64,000 nt of DNA from Bacteroidota bacterium (GTDB lineage: Bacteria > Bacteroidota > Bacteroidia > CAILMK01). The DNA lies in assembly GCA_013288555.1 (NCBI GenBank), contig JABDBQ010000007.1, positions 25,243 to 89,242 on the forward strand, given 5' to 3'. Each line of letters opens with the position of its first letter. Position 1 is the first letter of the stretch. A program made the translations under genes and the position numbers. This document shows positions 44,256 through 52,851 of the stretch, in pieces. The notes below the pieces were generated by a model. That model worked only from the letters and a program-made list of their open reading frames with translations, searched no databases and was not told the origin of the DNA.

Positions 44256-45140
44256 TTACTTTTTATCGAAATGGTCCAGCAATTCTTTTGCCAGGTGCTC
44301 CCCAAGTAACTGACTATCAGCTATTGATCCTTTTATGAATGATTTTTCGAATCGGCTTCCTTCTTCGTTAAACATAATACCATCCAGAAGCAATTCACCT
44401 TCGTATTCCCTGGCATAAGCACCGATAGGCATTCTGCATCCGCCACCAAGCGCAGATAAAAAAGCACGTTCCGCTATCGCGGCGTGTTCGGCCAAAGGGT
44501 CCGATATTTTAGAAATCATATCAATCGTTTTCTGATCATCTTCGCGGGCTTCTAGGGCAAGAATACCTTGCGAAACTGCAGGCATCATCTCTTCTTCTGA
44601 GAATAGATAAGAGCATCTGTCGAACATATCTACGCGTTGGAGGCCAGCCGCAGCCAACACGATGGCATCAAATATTCCGTCTTCCACTTTTTTCATGCGG
44701 GTAATGATATTTCCATGCATTGGGCTGATTTCAAGGTCAGGCCTTAGAAGTTTTAACTGGTAAACCCTTCTTAATGAAGAAGTACCTACTTTGGCGCCAA
44801 GCGGTAATTCCAGGAAACTCAGGTTATCTTTGGCAACCAGGCAATCCCTGTGCTCGCCACGCTTTGGCATGGATGCGATCCGTACCCCTTCAGGCAAACT
44901 GGTAGGCATGTCCTTTAAACTATGTACGGCAAGGTCTATATTGCCTTTTTTGAGTTCTGTTTCTACTTCTTTTACGAAGGCGCCCAGAATATCCTTGCCT
45001 TCGTCACCACTGGTTTTTATGGTTTTTATGTCATATTCCAGGCCGGGATTGGCATCCTGAAGCATGCTCATGACAAGTTTTGTTTGTGTTACAGCAAGCA
45101 GGCTTCCGCGGGTGCCTACGTTTATTTTTGGGGGTGTCAT
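44256..45140 (-). CDS. hemC: Hydroxymethylbilane synthase (porphobilinogen deaminase)
   Basis: 294 residues. Landmarks: INVGTRGSLLAVTQTKLV at the start, VHSLKDMPTSLP, GTSSLRRVYQLKLLRPDLE with RGNI-like HGNIITRMKK, and the cofactor-binding Cys in ALGGGCRMPIGAYA (about 239). It polymerises four porphobilinogens on a dipyrromethane cofactor. It sits 14 bp downstream of hemA and 5 bp upstream of hemD, certainly one transcript. Confidence 0.97.
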   Translation of the reverse strand: MTPPKINVGTRGSLLAVTQTKLVMSMLQDANPGLEYDIKTIKTSGDEGKDILGAFVKEVETELKKGNIDLAVHSLKDMPTSLPEGVRIASMPKRGEHRDCLVAKDNLSFLELPLGAKVGTSSLRRVYQLKLLRPDLEISPMHGNIITRMKKVEDGIFDAIVLAAAGLQRVDMFDRCSYLFSEEEMMPAVSQGILALEAREDDQKTIDMISKISDPLAEHAAIAERAFLSALGGGCRMPIGAYAREYEGELLLDGIMFNEEGSRFEKSFIKGSIADSQLLGEHLAKELLDHFDKK

Positions 45141-45154
45141 ACAGTAACTATTTA

Positions 45155-46375
45155 TCAGAGGTCAAATATCTCTTTAAAAGTATCGATCTGGCTTTTTTGC
45201 AATTCAGGCTCCTGGCTGAAACTTCTCAGTTTTTCGATCGGTTTCCCTGAAACCCTGCGGGTAAGACGGCTCAACATGTTCTCAATGATCTTTTGCTGGT
45301 TTTCGTCAAGTGTGCCCAATTTTGGCATTGCCCATTTGAGTTCTTCATCTTTAATGGCGTCCAGTTTTTCAAAATAAGATGAAATGATAGGACTTATCTG
45401 CCTGGTATTGAGCCATGAATTAAAAGAGTCAATTTCATCAGCAATGATCTCCATCGCTTTGGGTATCTCTTCGGTGCGGCGCTGAATTCCTTTTTCAGTC
45501 ATGCTTTTCAGGTCATCCAGGTCAAATAATTTGGCATTATTCAGGATTTTTATTTCAGGATCGAAATTCCTGGGTAAGCCTATATCAATCAGCGTAAAGT
45601 TTTTCTCCACATCTTTCAGGTCTTCTGTTTTCAAAACATATGTATCAGTATGTGTGGTACCAATAATGATATCTACTTCGGGAAGAATAGATGTAATGTT
45701 TTCAAATGAAATAGCTTTGCCATGATACAGGTTTTCCATGCTTTGGGCACGATGAAAACTTTTGCTGGCGATATATAAATTAGCAAAAGACTTCTTTGAA
45801 ATGATCTTCAACATCAGGTTGGCCATTTCGCCGGTACCTATTACCAAAACTGATTTATTTGTAAAATCATGATGAATGTTTTTCAATACATCATAAGATA
45901 CAGATGCCAGTGAAACAGGGTATTGACCGATGGCTGTTTCCTGCCTTACTTTCTTGCCTACCGATATTGCACGACGGATGAGTTCGTCCGTAACCGGGCC
46001 GATCGATTTTGCTTCCAGAGCTATGGCATAATCTTTTTTGATCTGTCCCAGAATTTCATGCTCACCCAATGCCTGGGATTCAAGTCCGGAAGCGGTCGAG
46101 AAGAGATGCCTGGCAGCCTGTGAATCATGTTCATACACTGATAAGTAAGGGTCCAGTGGCCCGAATTCTCTATAAAAATCAAGTATAGGATTGATGCTAT
46201 CCGTGAGTGCATATACAGCCAGCCGGTTGCAGGTAGAGATGATATAAACCTCCGGCATTTTTTTTCGGAGACGGGCCAAAACTGCCGTAAGGTCCTCATT
46301 TTTCAGGGAAATCTTTTCGCGTATGGCAAGGGGGGCTTTCTGATGGCTTAATTCTACGCCTACGAGTCTATTCAT
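45155..46375 (-). CDS. hemA: Glutamyl-tRNA reductase
   Basis: 406 residues from ATG 46375 (MNRLVGVELSHQKAPLAIRE); the family's N-terminus begins just there, so upstream in-frame codons are not used. The nucleophilic Cys is in YIISTCNRLAVYA, then the ASGLESQALGEHEILGQIKK signature, a Rossmann domain (VLVIGTGEMANLMLK) and a C-terminal dimerisation helix. It reduces Glu-tRNA(Glu) to glutamate-1-semialdehyde, the committed C5-pathway step and usual control point. It is the first gene of the heme cluster hemA-C-D-B-hemQ-L. Confidence 0.95.
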   Translation of the reverse strand: MNRLVGVELSHQKAPLAIREKISLKNEDLTAVLARLRKKMPEVYIISTCNRLAVYALTDSINPILDFYREFGPLDPYLSVYEHDSQAARHLFSTASGLESQALGEHEILGQIKKDYAIALEAKSIGPVTDELIRRAISVGKKVRQETAIGQYPVSLASVSYDVLKNIHHDFTNKSVLVIGTGEMANLMLKIISKKSFANLYIASKSFHRAQSMENLYHGKAISFENITSILPEVDIIIGTTHTDTYVLKTEDLKDVEKNFTLIDIGLPRNFDPEIKILNNAKLFDLDDLKSMTEKGIQRRTEEIPKAMEIIADEIDSFNSWLNTRQISPIISSYFEKLDAIKDEELKWAMPKLGTLDENQQKIIENMLSRLTRRVSGKPIEKLRSFSQEPELQKSQIDTFKEIFDL

Positions 46376-46531
46376 TTTTTGGGGGTCAACAAATTCTATT
46401 GCAAAGATGCTGTCCCTTAAACAGCGAATCCATGACAAAAGTCACTTTTTTTTATGAGATTTGGAAGGAAAAGGTAAAAATGCCTCGTTGAAGATAGCAA
46501 AAAGAAAGACGAAAATGCTTGTAGCTCAAAT

Positions 46532-46843
46532 TCATTTGATAGGAAGCGCTTTTTCCGAGAGAAACTTTTTATTGAACCAGAATTGTAATCCCATCGCGAT
46601 GGGAATTAAGATAATAGTATTTGCAATTAAATGACCAAGATAACCATTGCCACAGATTTGTTCTGGAGGCGGAGGGTTCAGATAGTTGTCGAGCCTGAAA
46701 AATACAAAGGGATAAAAAAACAGGATTAAGAAAGTTAAAATATATGTAAGGCCTTTCCAATTGATTTTCAAACTTCTAAAAATAAATGCAACAAGAAGTG
46801 GAACAAGGATAATAGGGGATAATATTAGAAATATTCTTAGCAA
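46532..46843 (-). CDS. Hypothetical three-helix membrane protein
   Basis: 103 residues starting at TTG 46843, with no ATG available upstream. Helices at about 3-24 (RIFLILSPIILVPLLVAFIF), 33-50 (YILTFLILFFYPFVFF) and 68-87 (LIANTIILIPIAMGLQFWF). The segment PPPPEQICGNGYLGH lies between helices 2 and 3. No family is recognised. The hydrophobic pattern supports a real gene, but the start codon is weak. Confidence 0.5.
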   Translation of the reverse strand: MLRIFLILSPIILVPLLVAFIFRSLKINWKGLTYILTFLILFFYPFVFFRLDNYLNPPPPEQICGNGYLGHLIANTIILIPIAMGLQFWFNKKFLSEKALPIK

Positions 46844-46907
46844 ATTTTTAATTTTTTTCTATGCTTGATTATTTTTGGAAGTTTGACCTCAATGCATTGC
46901 CTTGTCT

Positions 46908-47285
46908 CTACTTCGGATACTCAAACCCGGTTGTTGTTTCCTTGGTTTTTATCAGCCTTACTTCTACCCTGGCATTTGGTGTATATTCAAATTCAGGGTT
47001 TTCTTTTGCAATGCGAACTGCATCGTCAAAATCGTCGGCCCGGATATGATAATATCCTACATTTAATTCGCCGGTTTCATTTATCGCACTGTTTTTCCAT
47101 TCGCCACTTGAATTTGAAATAATAGTACCTTCTTTTACTAAAGGTTGCGCGGCAATGAGTTTGTCCTGGCTCTTCAGTTTATTAATGTAAGTTTCACATG
47201 CCTTTAGAAAGGCCTGGTGCTGTTCTTCTGACAATGACTTGAGATGGTCGCTCTCGTTCCGGATGTACAACATGAATTCTTTCAT
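46908..47285 (-). CDS. YciI-like (YCII domain) protein
   Basis: 125 residues, a dimeric alpha/beta barrel of the YCII family: MKEFMLYIRNESDH at the start, SEEQHQAFLKACETYINKL and a late GYYHIRADDFDDAVRIAKEN followed by VEVRLI. The conserved His and Asp of YciI enzymes are not both clearly placed. Functions in the family are mostly unknown. The gene is freestanding between two small membrane-protein genes. Confidence 0.8.
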   Translation of the reverse strand: MKEFMLYIRNESDHLKSLSEEQHQAFLKACETYINKLKSQDKLIAAQPLVKEGTIISNSSGEWKNSAINETGELNVGYYHIRADDFDDAVRIAKENPEFEYTPNARVEVRLIKTKETTTGFEYPK

Positions 47286-47329
47286 AATTTCATTGATTAA
47301 AGATAAATGTCAGATTAAATAAAACGTAT

Positions 47330-47629
47330 TTAACGGATATAAGCACCCGATATTAATGCGATCAAATATAATACTGTAAATATAAAAGAAAAAATAATTC
47401 CTGCCCATCCTATCAAATAACCCCATTTCAGTTTGAATGCTGTCTTTTTTTGACTGGAGATTTTGCTTTTTCTGAGTCGGATGAGATTTTTAAGTGCGAT
47501 ATATCCACAGATCAATCCTGGAATTCCAAAGAACCAGCAGAAGCAAAGTGAAAACAAAGCAAAAAGTAAAGAAGAATTTAATCCGAACCTGGTTTTGAAA
47601 ATGCTTTTTAAACGGGAAGTAGATGCCAT
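47330..47629 (-). CDS. DUF4190-like small membrane protein
   Basis: 99 residues. Two hydrophobic segments: LFALFSLCFCWFFGIPGLIC at about 21-40, followed by GYIALKNLIRLRK, and WGYLIGWAGIIFSFIFTVLY at about 69-88. The first helix plus the short GYIALK turn is the DUF4190 pattern seen in many small Gram-positive and Bacteroidota proteins of unknown function. It is co-oriented with the YciI-like gene, 44 bp upstream of it. Confidence 0.65.
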   Translation of the reverse strand: MASTSRLKSIFKTRFGLNSSLLFALFSLCFCWFFGIPGLICGYIALKNLIRLRKSKISSQKKTAFKLKWGYLIGWAGIIFSFIFTVLYLIALISGAYIR

Positions 47630-47743
47630 CGTGGCAAATATAAGAACAGTTTGCTATCTATAATCAAGAACGATTGATAAGATGAATTTGGATGATAAAA
47701 TGAACAAGAGCGTAAAAATCTTATTACTGTTGACTGATAACTC

Positions 47744-47772
47744 TTGACTGTTGACTGAAATCCTTAATTTTG
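47744..47772 (+). promoter_or_regulatory. Promoter of frr
   Basis: TTG (47744-47746), 18 bp spacer, TAATTTTG (47765-47772), 22 bp before the ATG of frr. The -33 part lies inside a TTGACTGTTGACTG-type microrepeat. Confidence 0.72.
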
Positions 47773-47794
47773 CATTCAAATAAATCAAACAATT

Positions 47795-48358
47795 ATGGCT
47801 GACGAATTGACCCTTGTAATGAACACTGCCCATGAAGATATGGAGAAAGCATTGCATCACCTTGAACATGAACTTACCAAAGTAAGGGCAGGCAAAGCCT
47901 CGCCTCAAATGCTGGATAGTGTTTTTGTAGATTATTATGGAACCAGTACGCCATTGAGCCAGATCGGGACCATTAACACACCGGATGCCCGCACGCTGGT
48001 TATTCAGCCGTGGGAAAAGAGCATGCTCGGACCTATAGAAAAAGGGATTACATATGCCAATCTCGGTTTTAATCCACAGAATGATGGAACGGTGATTCGT
48101 ATTACGGTGCCACCACTGACTGAAGAAAGACGTATCGCATTGGTAAAACAAGCCAAAGACACCACAGAGCATGGAAAAATCACCATCAGATCTATTCGTA
48201 AGGATACAAATATCGCTGTAAAGACTTTGATCAAAAACGGGCTGCCTGAAGATGATGGCAAGCGTTCTGAGACAAAAATCCAGGAAATGACCGATACCTA
48301 TATCGCAAAACTGGATGAAGTGCTGAAGCACAAAGAAAAAGAAATAATGACAGTTTGA
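47795..48358 (+). CDS. frr: Ribosome recycling factor
   Basis: 187 residues, full length. Typical blocks: MEKALHHLEHELTKVRAGKA (with the conserved KVRAGKASP that contacts 23S rRNA), YYGTSTPLSQIGTI, VIRITVPPLTEERR and KHKEKEIMTV at the C-terminus. With EF-G it splits post-termination ribosomes. Uridylate kinase (pyrH), the usual neighbour, is not next to it. A 12 bp perfect inverted repeat follows the stop codon. Confidence 0.97.
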   Translation: MADELTLVMNTAHEDMEKALHHLEHELTKVRAGKASPQMLDSVFVDYYGTSTPLSQIGTINTPDARTLVIQPWEKSMLGPIEKGITYANLGFNPQNDGTVIRITVPPLTEERRIALVKQAKDTTEHGKITIRSIRKDTNIAVKTLIKNGLPEDDGKRSETKIQEMTDTYIAKLDEVLKHKEKEIMTV

Positions 48359-48367
48359 TTTAGTAAT

Positions 48368-48418
48368 CAGGAGTCAGGAATCAGTAGCTGGCGCAAGCCC
48401 ACTAACTCCTGACTCCTG
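48368..48418. repeat. Inverted microrepeat downstream of frr
   Basis: CAGGAGTCAGGA (48368-48379) and TCCTGACTCCTG (48407-48418) are perfect inverted arms around a 27 bp loop. The words belong to the TGACTCC-type microrepeat. With no T tract it is not a standard terminator, but its transcript would form a hairpin at the frr 3' end. Confidence 0.65.
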
Positions 48419-48481
48419 ACACCTGTTTCATAATGTGTTCACATGTGCATAACTAAACTTTTATGCTTTGCAGAAAAGTTT

Positions 48482-48489
48482 TAGTTTTG
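48482..48489 (+). promoter_or_regulatory. Probable -7 element upstream of the transketolase N-half gene
   Basis: TAGTTTTG fits TAnnTTTG and ends 26 bp before GTG 48516. A correctly spaced -33 TTG is not evident. Confidence 0.5.
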
Positions 48490-48515
48490 ATGCATATTTA
48501 ATCAATTTTATCTAA

Positions 48516-49361
48516 GTGGCAGAAACATCAGAACTTAAGGCAATTGCCTCCCAGGTACGCAGAGATATTGTTAGAATGGTCCACAGTTGCCAGTCGGGAC
48601 ACCCCGGTGGCTCATTAGGCTGTGCTGATTTTTTTACAGCCCTTTATTTTGAAATTCTTAACCATCAACCTGTTCCGTTTGAAATGGACGGTAAAGGCCA
48701 GGATATTTTTTTCTTATCTAACGGGCATATATCTCCGGTTTTTTACAGCGTTCTGGCAAGATCAGGATATTTTCCTGTTGAAGAATTAGCAACATTCAGG
48801 AAAATAAATACCAGGTTGCAAGGGCATCCTACGACACATGAAGGATTACCGGGAGTGCGTGTTGCATCCGGGTCACTGGGGCAGGGGATGAGTGTGGCTA
48901 TCGGCGCTGCCCTGGCCAAAAAGCTAAACAATGATAATAGTCTTGTTATTTCATTGCATGGCGATGGTGAATTGCAGGAAGGCCAGAATTGGGAGGCATT
49001 GATGTTTGCACCTTATAATAAAGTGGATAATCTCATTATTACCATCGATTATAATGAGCAGCAGATTGATGGCAGCACTCGTGATATTTTATCGCTTGAT
49101 AATTTGCAGGCAAAACTGGAAGCTTTTGGCTGGACGGTTTTGCATACAGATGGAAATGATATGGAGCAAGTGTTGCACACGCTAAGGATTGCAAAAAACG
49201 GGGCACATAACCAAAACAGCCAGGCCATTATTATGAAAACAGTGATGGGCAAAGGAGTTGATTTTATGGAAAATGATCATAAATGGCATGGCGTAGCTCC
49301 AAATGATGCACAATTGCAAAGTGCACTTTCTCAGTTGAAGGAAACTTTAGGCGATTATTAA
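48516..49361 (+). CDS. Transketolase, N-terminal (thiamine-diphosphate binding) subunit
   Basis: 281 residues from GTG 48516. HSCQSGHPGGSLGCADFFTAL and GSLGQGMSVAIGAAL are transketolase motifs; the ThDP motif is GDGELQEGQNWEAL with NLIITIDYNEQQ, and the subunit ends after KWHGVAPND. It corresponds to the first half of a full-length transketolase. The second half is encoded at 50763-51728, but a vWA gene of 1.4 kb lies between them in the same transcript, at distances of only 4 and 2 bp. The enzyme moves two-carbon units in the non-oxidative pentose phosphate pathway. Confidence 0.93.
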   Translation: MAETSELKAIASQVRRDIVRMVHSCQSGHPGGSLGCADFFTALYFEILNHQPVPFEMDGKGQDIFFLSNGHISPVFYSVLARSGYFPVEELATFRKINTRLQGHPTTHEGLPGVRVASGSLGQGMSVAIGAALAKKLNNDNSLVISLHGDGELQEGQNWEALMFAPYNKVDNLIITIDYNEQQIDGSTRDILSLDNLQAKLEAFGWTVLHTDGNDMEQVLHTLRIAKNGAHNQNSQAIIMKTVMGKGVDFMENDHKWHGVAPNDAQLQSALSQLKETLGDY

Positions 49362-49365
49362 TTTT

Positions 49366-50760
49366 ATGAAGAGAACGTGGCACTCCGCCGGCTTTTTCTT
49401 GTTTGTCTTTATCATAATTTTTGTGATGGGCAATAACAATAGACTAAAGGCACAGTCCACGGAGAAAAAAACGAGATTTCTTTTTATGCTCGACTGCTCA
49501 GGAAGCATGTGGGATGATATCAATAAAGGAGGGCGTCAAAAAATTGTTGTAGCAAAAAGTATTTTAAGTCGATTGGTTGATAGTCTGCAACATATACCAA
49601 ACGTGGAAATGGCTTTACGTGTTTTTGGAACATCTCCGAAAAATAAGTACGATTGTAAAGATAGTCACCTGGAAGTAAGTTTTTTTGATCATAATGCAGA
49701 TGAAATGATTGAAAAAGTATCCAGGCTGGAACCAAGTGGCACAACCCCAATTGCTTATTCACTCACTCAGGGCGCAGATGATTTCCCCAATTCACAAGGG
49801 AAAAATATTATTATCTTACTTACAGATGGCATTGAGGAATGCAAGGGAGACCCTTGTGCTGTATCTCAATCATTACAGGGTAGAGGGGTTATTTTAAGGC
49901 CGTTTATTATTGGTCTGGGTATGTCAACTGACTATTCAAAATATTTCGGGTGTGTGGGTACTTATTTTAATGCTGCCAATGAAAATGATCTTAAAAATAT
50001 CTTATCTGCTGTAGTGACACAGGCTTTAAATAACACTACGGTTCAGGTCTATCTTAATGATATCAATGGGAAACCCACTGAAACAAATGTAGATATGACG
50101 TTTTATAATGCCAAAAGCAAAACGGTAGTTTATAATATTTACCACACACTTAATGCATCTGGTATGCCAGATACATTAAAAGTTGATCCTCTTACGCATT
50201 ATAATCTCGTCGTTCAGACAACGCCGCCCGTTTATCAAAATGACATTGAGTTTCAGTCTTCAAAGAATAATATAATTAAACTGGATGCACCGCAGGGCAA
50301 TTTAAACTTAAGCATAAATAATAAAAGTTCATATACAATAAAGTGTCTTGTCAGAAAATCAGGCCAGAAAGAAGTTATTTATATTCAGGATTTTAATAGC
50401 AGCCATAAGTATATCGTCGGCACCTATGATCTTGAAGCTCTTACACTTCCCCGGACCCGGATCAACAAGGTTAATGTAGAACAAAGCAATACTACTGATA
50501 TCCAAATACCACAGCCGGGTAAGCTTGAGCTTGAATATAAAAGAGATGTTGTGGGCAGCATATATGTAATCCGAAATAAAAAACAGGAATGGGTAATAAA
50601 CGTAACTGGTTCAGGATCTGAACGTAAGGAGCTGTTTATCTTACAGCCAGGATCGTATAAAGTGATTTATCGTCCGAAATATTCGCATAACACTATTGAA
50701 ACCAAGCAGTTGGAAATAAAAGTTGAATCAGGTTCTTTTAACACAATGAGTCTCCAATAA
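49366..50760 (+). CDS. Secreted von Willebrand factor A domain protein
   Basis: 464 residues with a signal peptide (hydrophobic to about 22, cleavage near LKAQ at 30). The vWA domain spans about 36-225: MIDAS motif FMLDCSGSMWD (Asp43, Ser45, Ser47), the Thr of PSGTTPIAYSL and ILLTDGIEECKGD. The remaining 240 residues form two or three beta-sandwich-like modules (about 230-320, 320-390 and 390-464) that I cannot name. A lipobox is absent. It should bind a metal-dependent ligand in the periplasm or on the surface. Its place between the two transketolase subunit genes is unexpected; nothing in the protein relates to that enzyme. Confidence 0.85.
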   Translation: MKRTWHSAGFFLFVFIIIFVMGNNNRLKAQSTEKKTRFLFMLDCSGSMWDDINKGGRQKIVVAKSILSRLVDSLQHIPNVEMALRVFGTSPKNKYDCKDSHLEVSFFDHNADEMIEKVSRLEPSGTTPIAYSLTQGADDFPNSQGKNIIILLTDGIEECKGDPCAVSQSLQGRGVILRPFIIGLGMSTDYSKYFGCVGTYFNAANENDLKNILSAVVTQALNNTTVQVYLNDINGKPTETNVDMTFYNAKSKTVVYNIYHTLNASGMPDTLKVDPLTHYNLVVQTTPPVYQNDIEFQSSKNNIIKLDAPQGNLNLSINNKSSYTIKCLVRKSGQKEVIYIQDFNSSHKYIVGTYDLEALTLPRTRINKVNVEQSNTTDIQIPQPGKLELEYKRDVVGSIYVIRNKKQEWVINVTGSGSERKELFILQPGSYKVIYRPKYSHNTIETKQLEIKVESGSFNTMSLQ

Positions 50761-50762
50761 AT

Positions 50763-51728
50763 ATGATGAACAACTATTTTGACATACAAAACACAAAAGC
50801 CACCCGTGACGGTTTCGGTGATGGACTTTTTGAAATCGGATCAGCAAATAATAATGTTATCGGCCTCTGTGCCGACCTGACAGATTCCCTTAAGATGGGT
50901 AAATTTAAAAAAGAATTTCCTGACAGGTTTATACAAGTAGGTATAGCAGAGGCTAATATGATGGGTATTGCCGCAGGCCTCACCATAGGAGGAAAAATTC
51001 CTTATACGGGGACCTTTGCAAATTTTTCTACAGGCAGGGTATATGATCAGATTCGTCAATCTATTGCTTATTCAGGCAAAAATGTAAAAATATGTGCGTC
51101 CCATGCCGGCCTTACCCTGGGAGAGGACGGGGCTACACATCAGATACTTGAAGATATTGGTTTGATGAAAATGCTCCCAGGTATGGTTGTTATCAACCCT
51201 TGTGATTATAATCAGACCAAAGCTGCCACAATAGCCATTGGTGAGCACTTTGGTCCTGTTTATTTGAGATTTGGCCGCCCTGCAGTTCCAAACTTTACAC
51301 CTGTAGATCAGAAATTTGAAATAGGCAAAGCTGTTTTAATGAATAAGGGGACGGATGTAAGCATATTCTGTACAGGTCATCTTGTATGGAAATCTCTTGA
51401 AGCAGCCAAACAATTAGAAGAAAAAGGTATAAGTGCCGAAGTAATAAATATACATACCATTAAACCTCTTGATGTAGAAGCAGTCTTATCTTCCGTAGGT
51501 GTAACGAAATGTGCAGTAACAGCAGAAGAACACCAGATGAATGGAGGACTCGGAGATAGTATCGCACAATTATTGAGTATCAAAATGCCGCTACCTCTTG
51601 AAATGGTGGCAGTAAAAGACAGTTTTGGCGAAAGTGGTAAACCAGATGATTTGATGACAAAATACGGTCTTGATACTATTGATGTTGTAAATGCTGTACA
51701 TCGCGCCATTGCACGAAAACGTCAATGA
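50763..51728 (+). CDS. Transketolase, C-terminal (pyrimidine-binding) subunit
   Basis: 321 residues, beginning ATGATG at 50763. Landmarks: DLTDSLKMGKFKKEFPDRFI, QVGIAEANMMGIAAGLTIGG (with the catalytic Glu contacting the ThDP pyrimidine), SHAGLTLGEDGATHQILEDI, then a transketolase C domain with VINIHTIKPLD and SFGESGKPDDLMTKYGLD. Together with the N subunit it rebuilds a complete transketolase. It starts 2 bp after the vWA gene, and the sigma-factor gene follows after 21 bp. Confidence 0.93.
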   Translation: MMNNYFDIQNTKATRDGFGDGLFEIGSANNNVIGLCADLTDSLKMGKFKKEFPDRFIQVGIAEANMMGIAAGLTIGGKIPYTGTFANFSTGRVYDQIRQSIAYSGKNVKICASHAGLTLGEDGATHQILEDIGLMKMLPGMVVINPCDYNQTKAATIAIGEHFGPVYLRFGRPAVPNFTPVDQKFEIGKAVLMNKGTDVSIFCTGHLVWKSLEAAKQLEEKGISAEVINIHTIKPLDVEAVLSSVGVTKCAVTAEEHQMNGGLGDSIAQLLSIKMPLPLEMVAVKDSFGESGKPDDLMTKYGLDTIDVVNAVHRAIARKRQ

Positions 51729-51749
51729 TCATAAAAACGCAATTATAAC

Positions 51750-52298
51750 TTGTCGCTAAGCGATGAAGAAATATTAGAAAGGTTTAGGGACAAAGAGAGC
51801 CGGAATTATGCATTCAATCTTTTGGTCCGTAAGTACCACAAAAAACTTTATTGGGTTGTAAGGAGGCTTGTAATTGAACATGATGATACTAATGATCTTG
51901 TGCAGAATGTTTGGGTTAAAGTCTGGGAAAACCTCGAAAATTTCAAGGCTCAATCTCAGTTGTACACCTGGTTATACAGGATCAGCGCTAATGAGGCCCT
52001 GACTTTTTTGTCAAAAAAGAAGAAAAGATTTTTTGTTAATATTGAAGATGTTGACCAGCAATTGTCGGAAAAAGCAGAGCATGACATGGGCATGAGTGGA
52101 GATGATATACAGGTAAAACTCCAAAAAGCTATTATATTGCTTCCTGAAAAACAAAGACTCGTTTTTCAGATGAGATATTACGATGAAATGCCATATGAAG
52201 AAATGTCGAAGGTGCTGCAGACATCAGTCGGGGCTTTGAAAGCATCTTACCATCATGCGGCGAAAAAAATTGAAAATTATATAACAGGTGGAAATTAA
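51750..52298 (+). CDS. ECF-type RNA polymerase sigma factor
   Basis: 182 residues, probably starting at TTG 51750. Sigma region 2: AFNLLVRKYHKKLYWVVRRL and DTNDLVQNVWVKVWENLENF followed by LYTWLYRISANEALTFLSKK; sigma-70 region 4: LLPEKQRLVFQMRYYDEMPY then EEMSKVLQTSVGALKASYHH. It lacks region 3, so it is an ECF sigma. The next two genes, a membrane protein and a periplasmic protein, have the form of its anti-sigma factor and sensor. The start is 21 bp after the transketolase C gene, so it may also be read from that upstream operon. Confidence 0.92.
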   Translation: MSLSDEEILERFRDKESRNYAFNLLVRKYHKKLYWVVRRLVIEHDDTNDLVQNVWVKVWENLENFKAQSQLYTWLYRISANEALTFLSKKKKRFFVNIEDVDQQLSEKAEHDMGMSGDDIQVKLQKAIILLPEKQRLVFQMRYYDEMPYEEMSKVLQTSVGALKASYHHAAKKIENYITGGN

Positions 52299-52347
52299 AC
52301 TTTATTGTAGTATATTAGTCTAATTTAATAATTGTAAGGAGTGGAAT

Positions 52348-52851
52348 ATGACTATGAAAGATGAAGATGAGTTTTTAAAGGAACTTGAGCAAATTGCTCC
52401 GGAACTGAGCAAATTACAGAAAGTAAATGCCTTTAAGGTTGAGGAACAGTATTTTGATTCATTTCCAATGGCGATAATGAACAAAATACAGGAAAAAAAA
52501 TCAAAACGGTTTGTAATAGATTTGTCCTGGCTTTTGCAACCCAGATGGGCTATTGCGGCTTCTTTTTGTTTTATTGCACTTATTGCAGGCAGTTTCATTT
52601 TTTTTCACAGGATTACCGCAGATAAGCCAATGCCCATTGCAGAAGTTCAGAAATTACTAAATGAACCCGTGACCCGGGAAGCAGTTCTGGATAATGTTGA
52701 TGCAGATATTATGATTGAAACCATTACAGCTAAAGCAAAATCTACAAATACAAAAGTAAAAGTAAACTCTAAAAAATCGGCTGATAAAAAAGCTCTGGAA
52801 GAATACATCATTGACAATGCTGATGATTCTTCTATAACTGATGATTTATGA
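52348..52851 (+). CDS. Putative single-pass membrane anti-sigma factor
   Basis: 167 residues; a real SD, AAGGAG, stands 6-7 bases before the ATG. The N-terminal ~75 residues are cytoplasmic, with APELSKLQKVNAFKVEEQYF, a segment seen in small Bacteroidota proteins downstream of ECF sigma genes. One membrane helix follows at about 77-97 (AIAASFCFIALIAGSFIFF), then a charged, Lys- and Asp-rich periplasmic tail. No zinc anti-sigma HxxxCxxC motif is present. The anti-sigma role is inferred from topology and gene order. The ATGA overlap with the next gene implies coupled translation. Confidence 0.65.
   Translation: MTMKDEDEFLKELEQIAPELSKLQKVNAFKVEEQYFDSFPMAIMNKIQEKKSKRFVIDLSWLLQPRWAIAASFCFIALIAGSFIFFHRITADKPMPIAEVQKLLNEPVTREAVLDNVDADIMIETITAKAKSTNTKVKVNSKKSADKKALEEYIIDNADDSSITDDL

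Noticed and set aside
47654..48331. 225-codon minus-strand frame opposite frr
   Set aside because: frr is certain, and the opposite frame is rich in Cys, His and Phe as expected of antisense noise.
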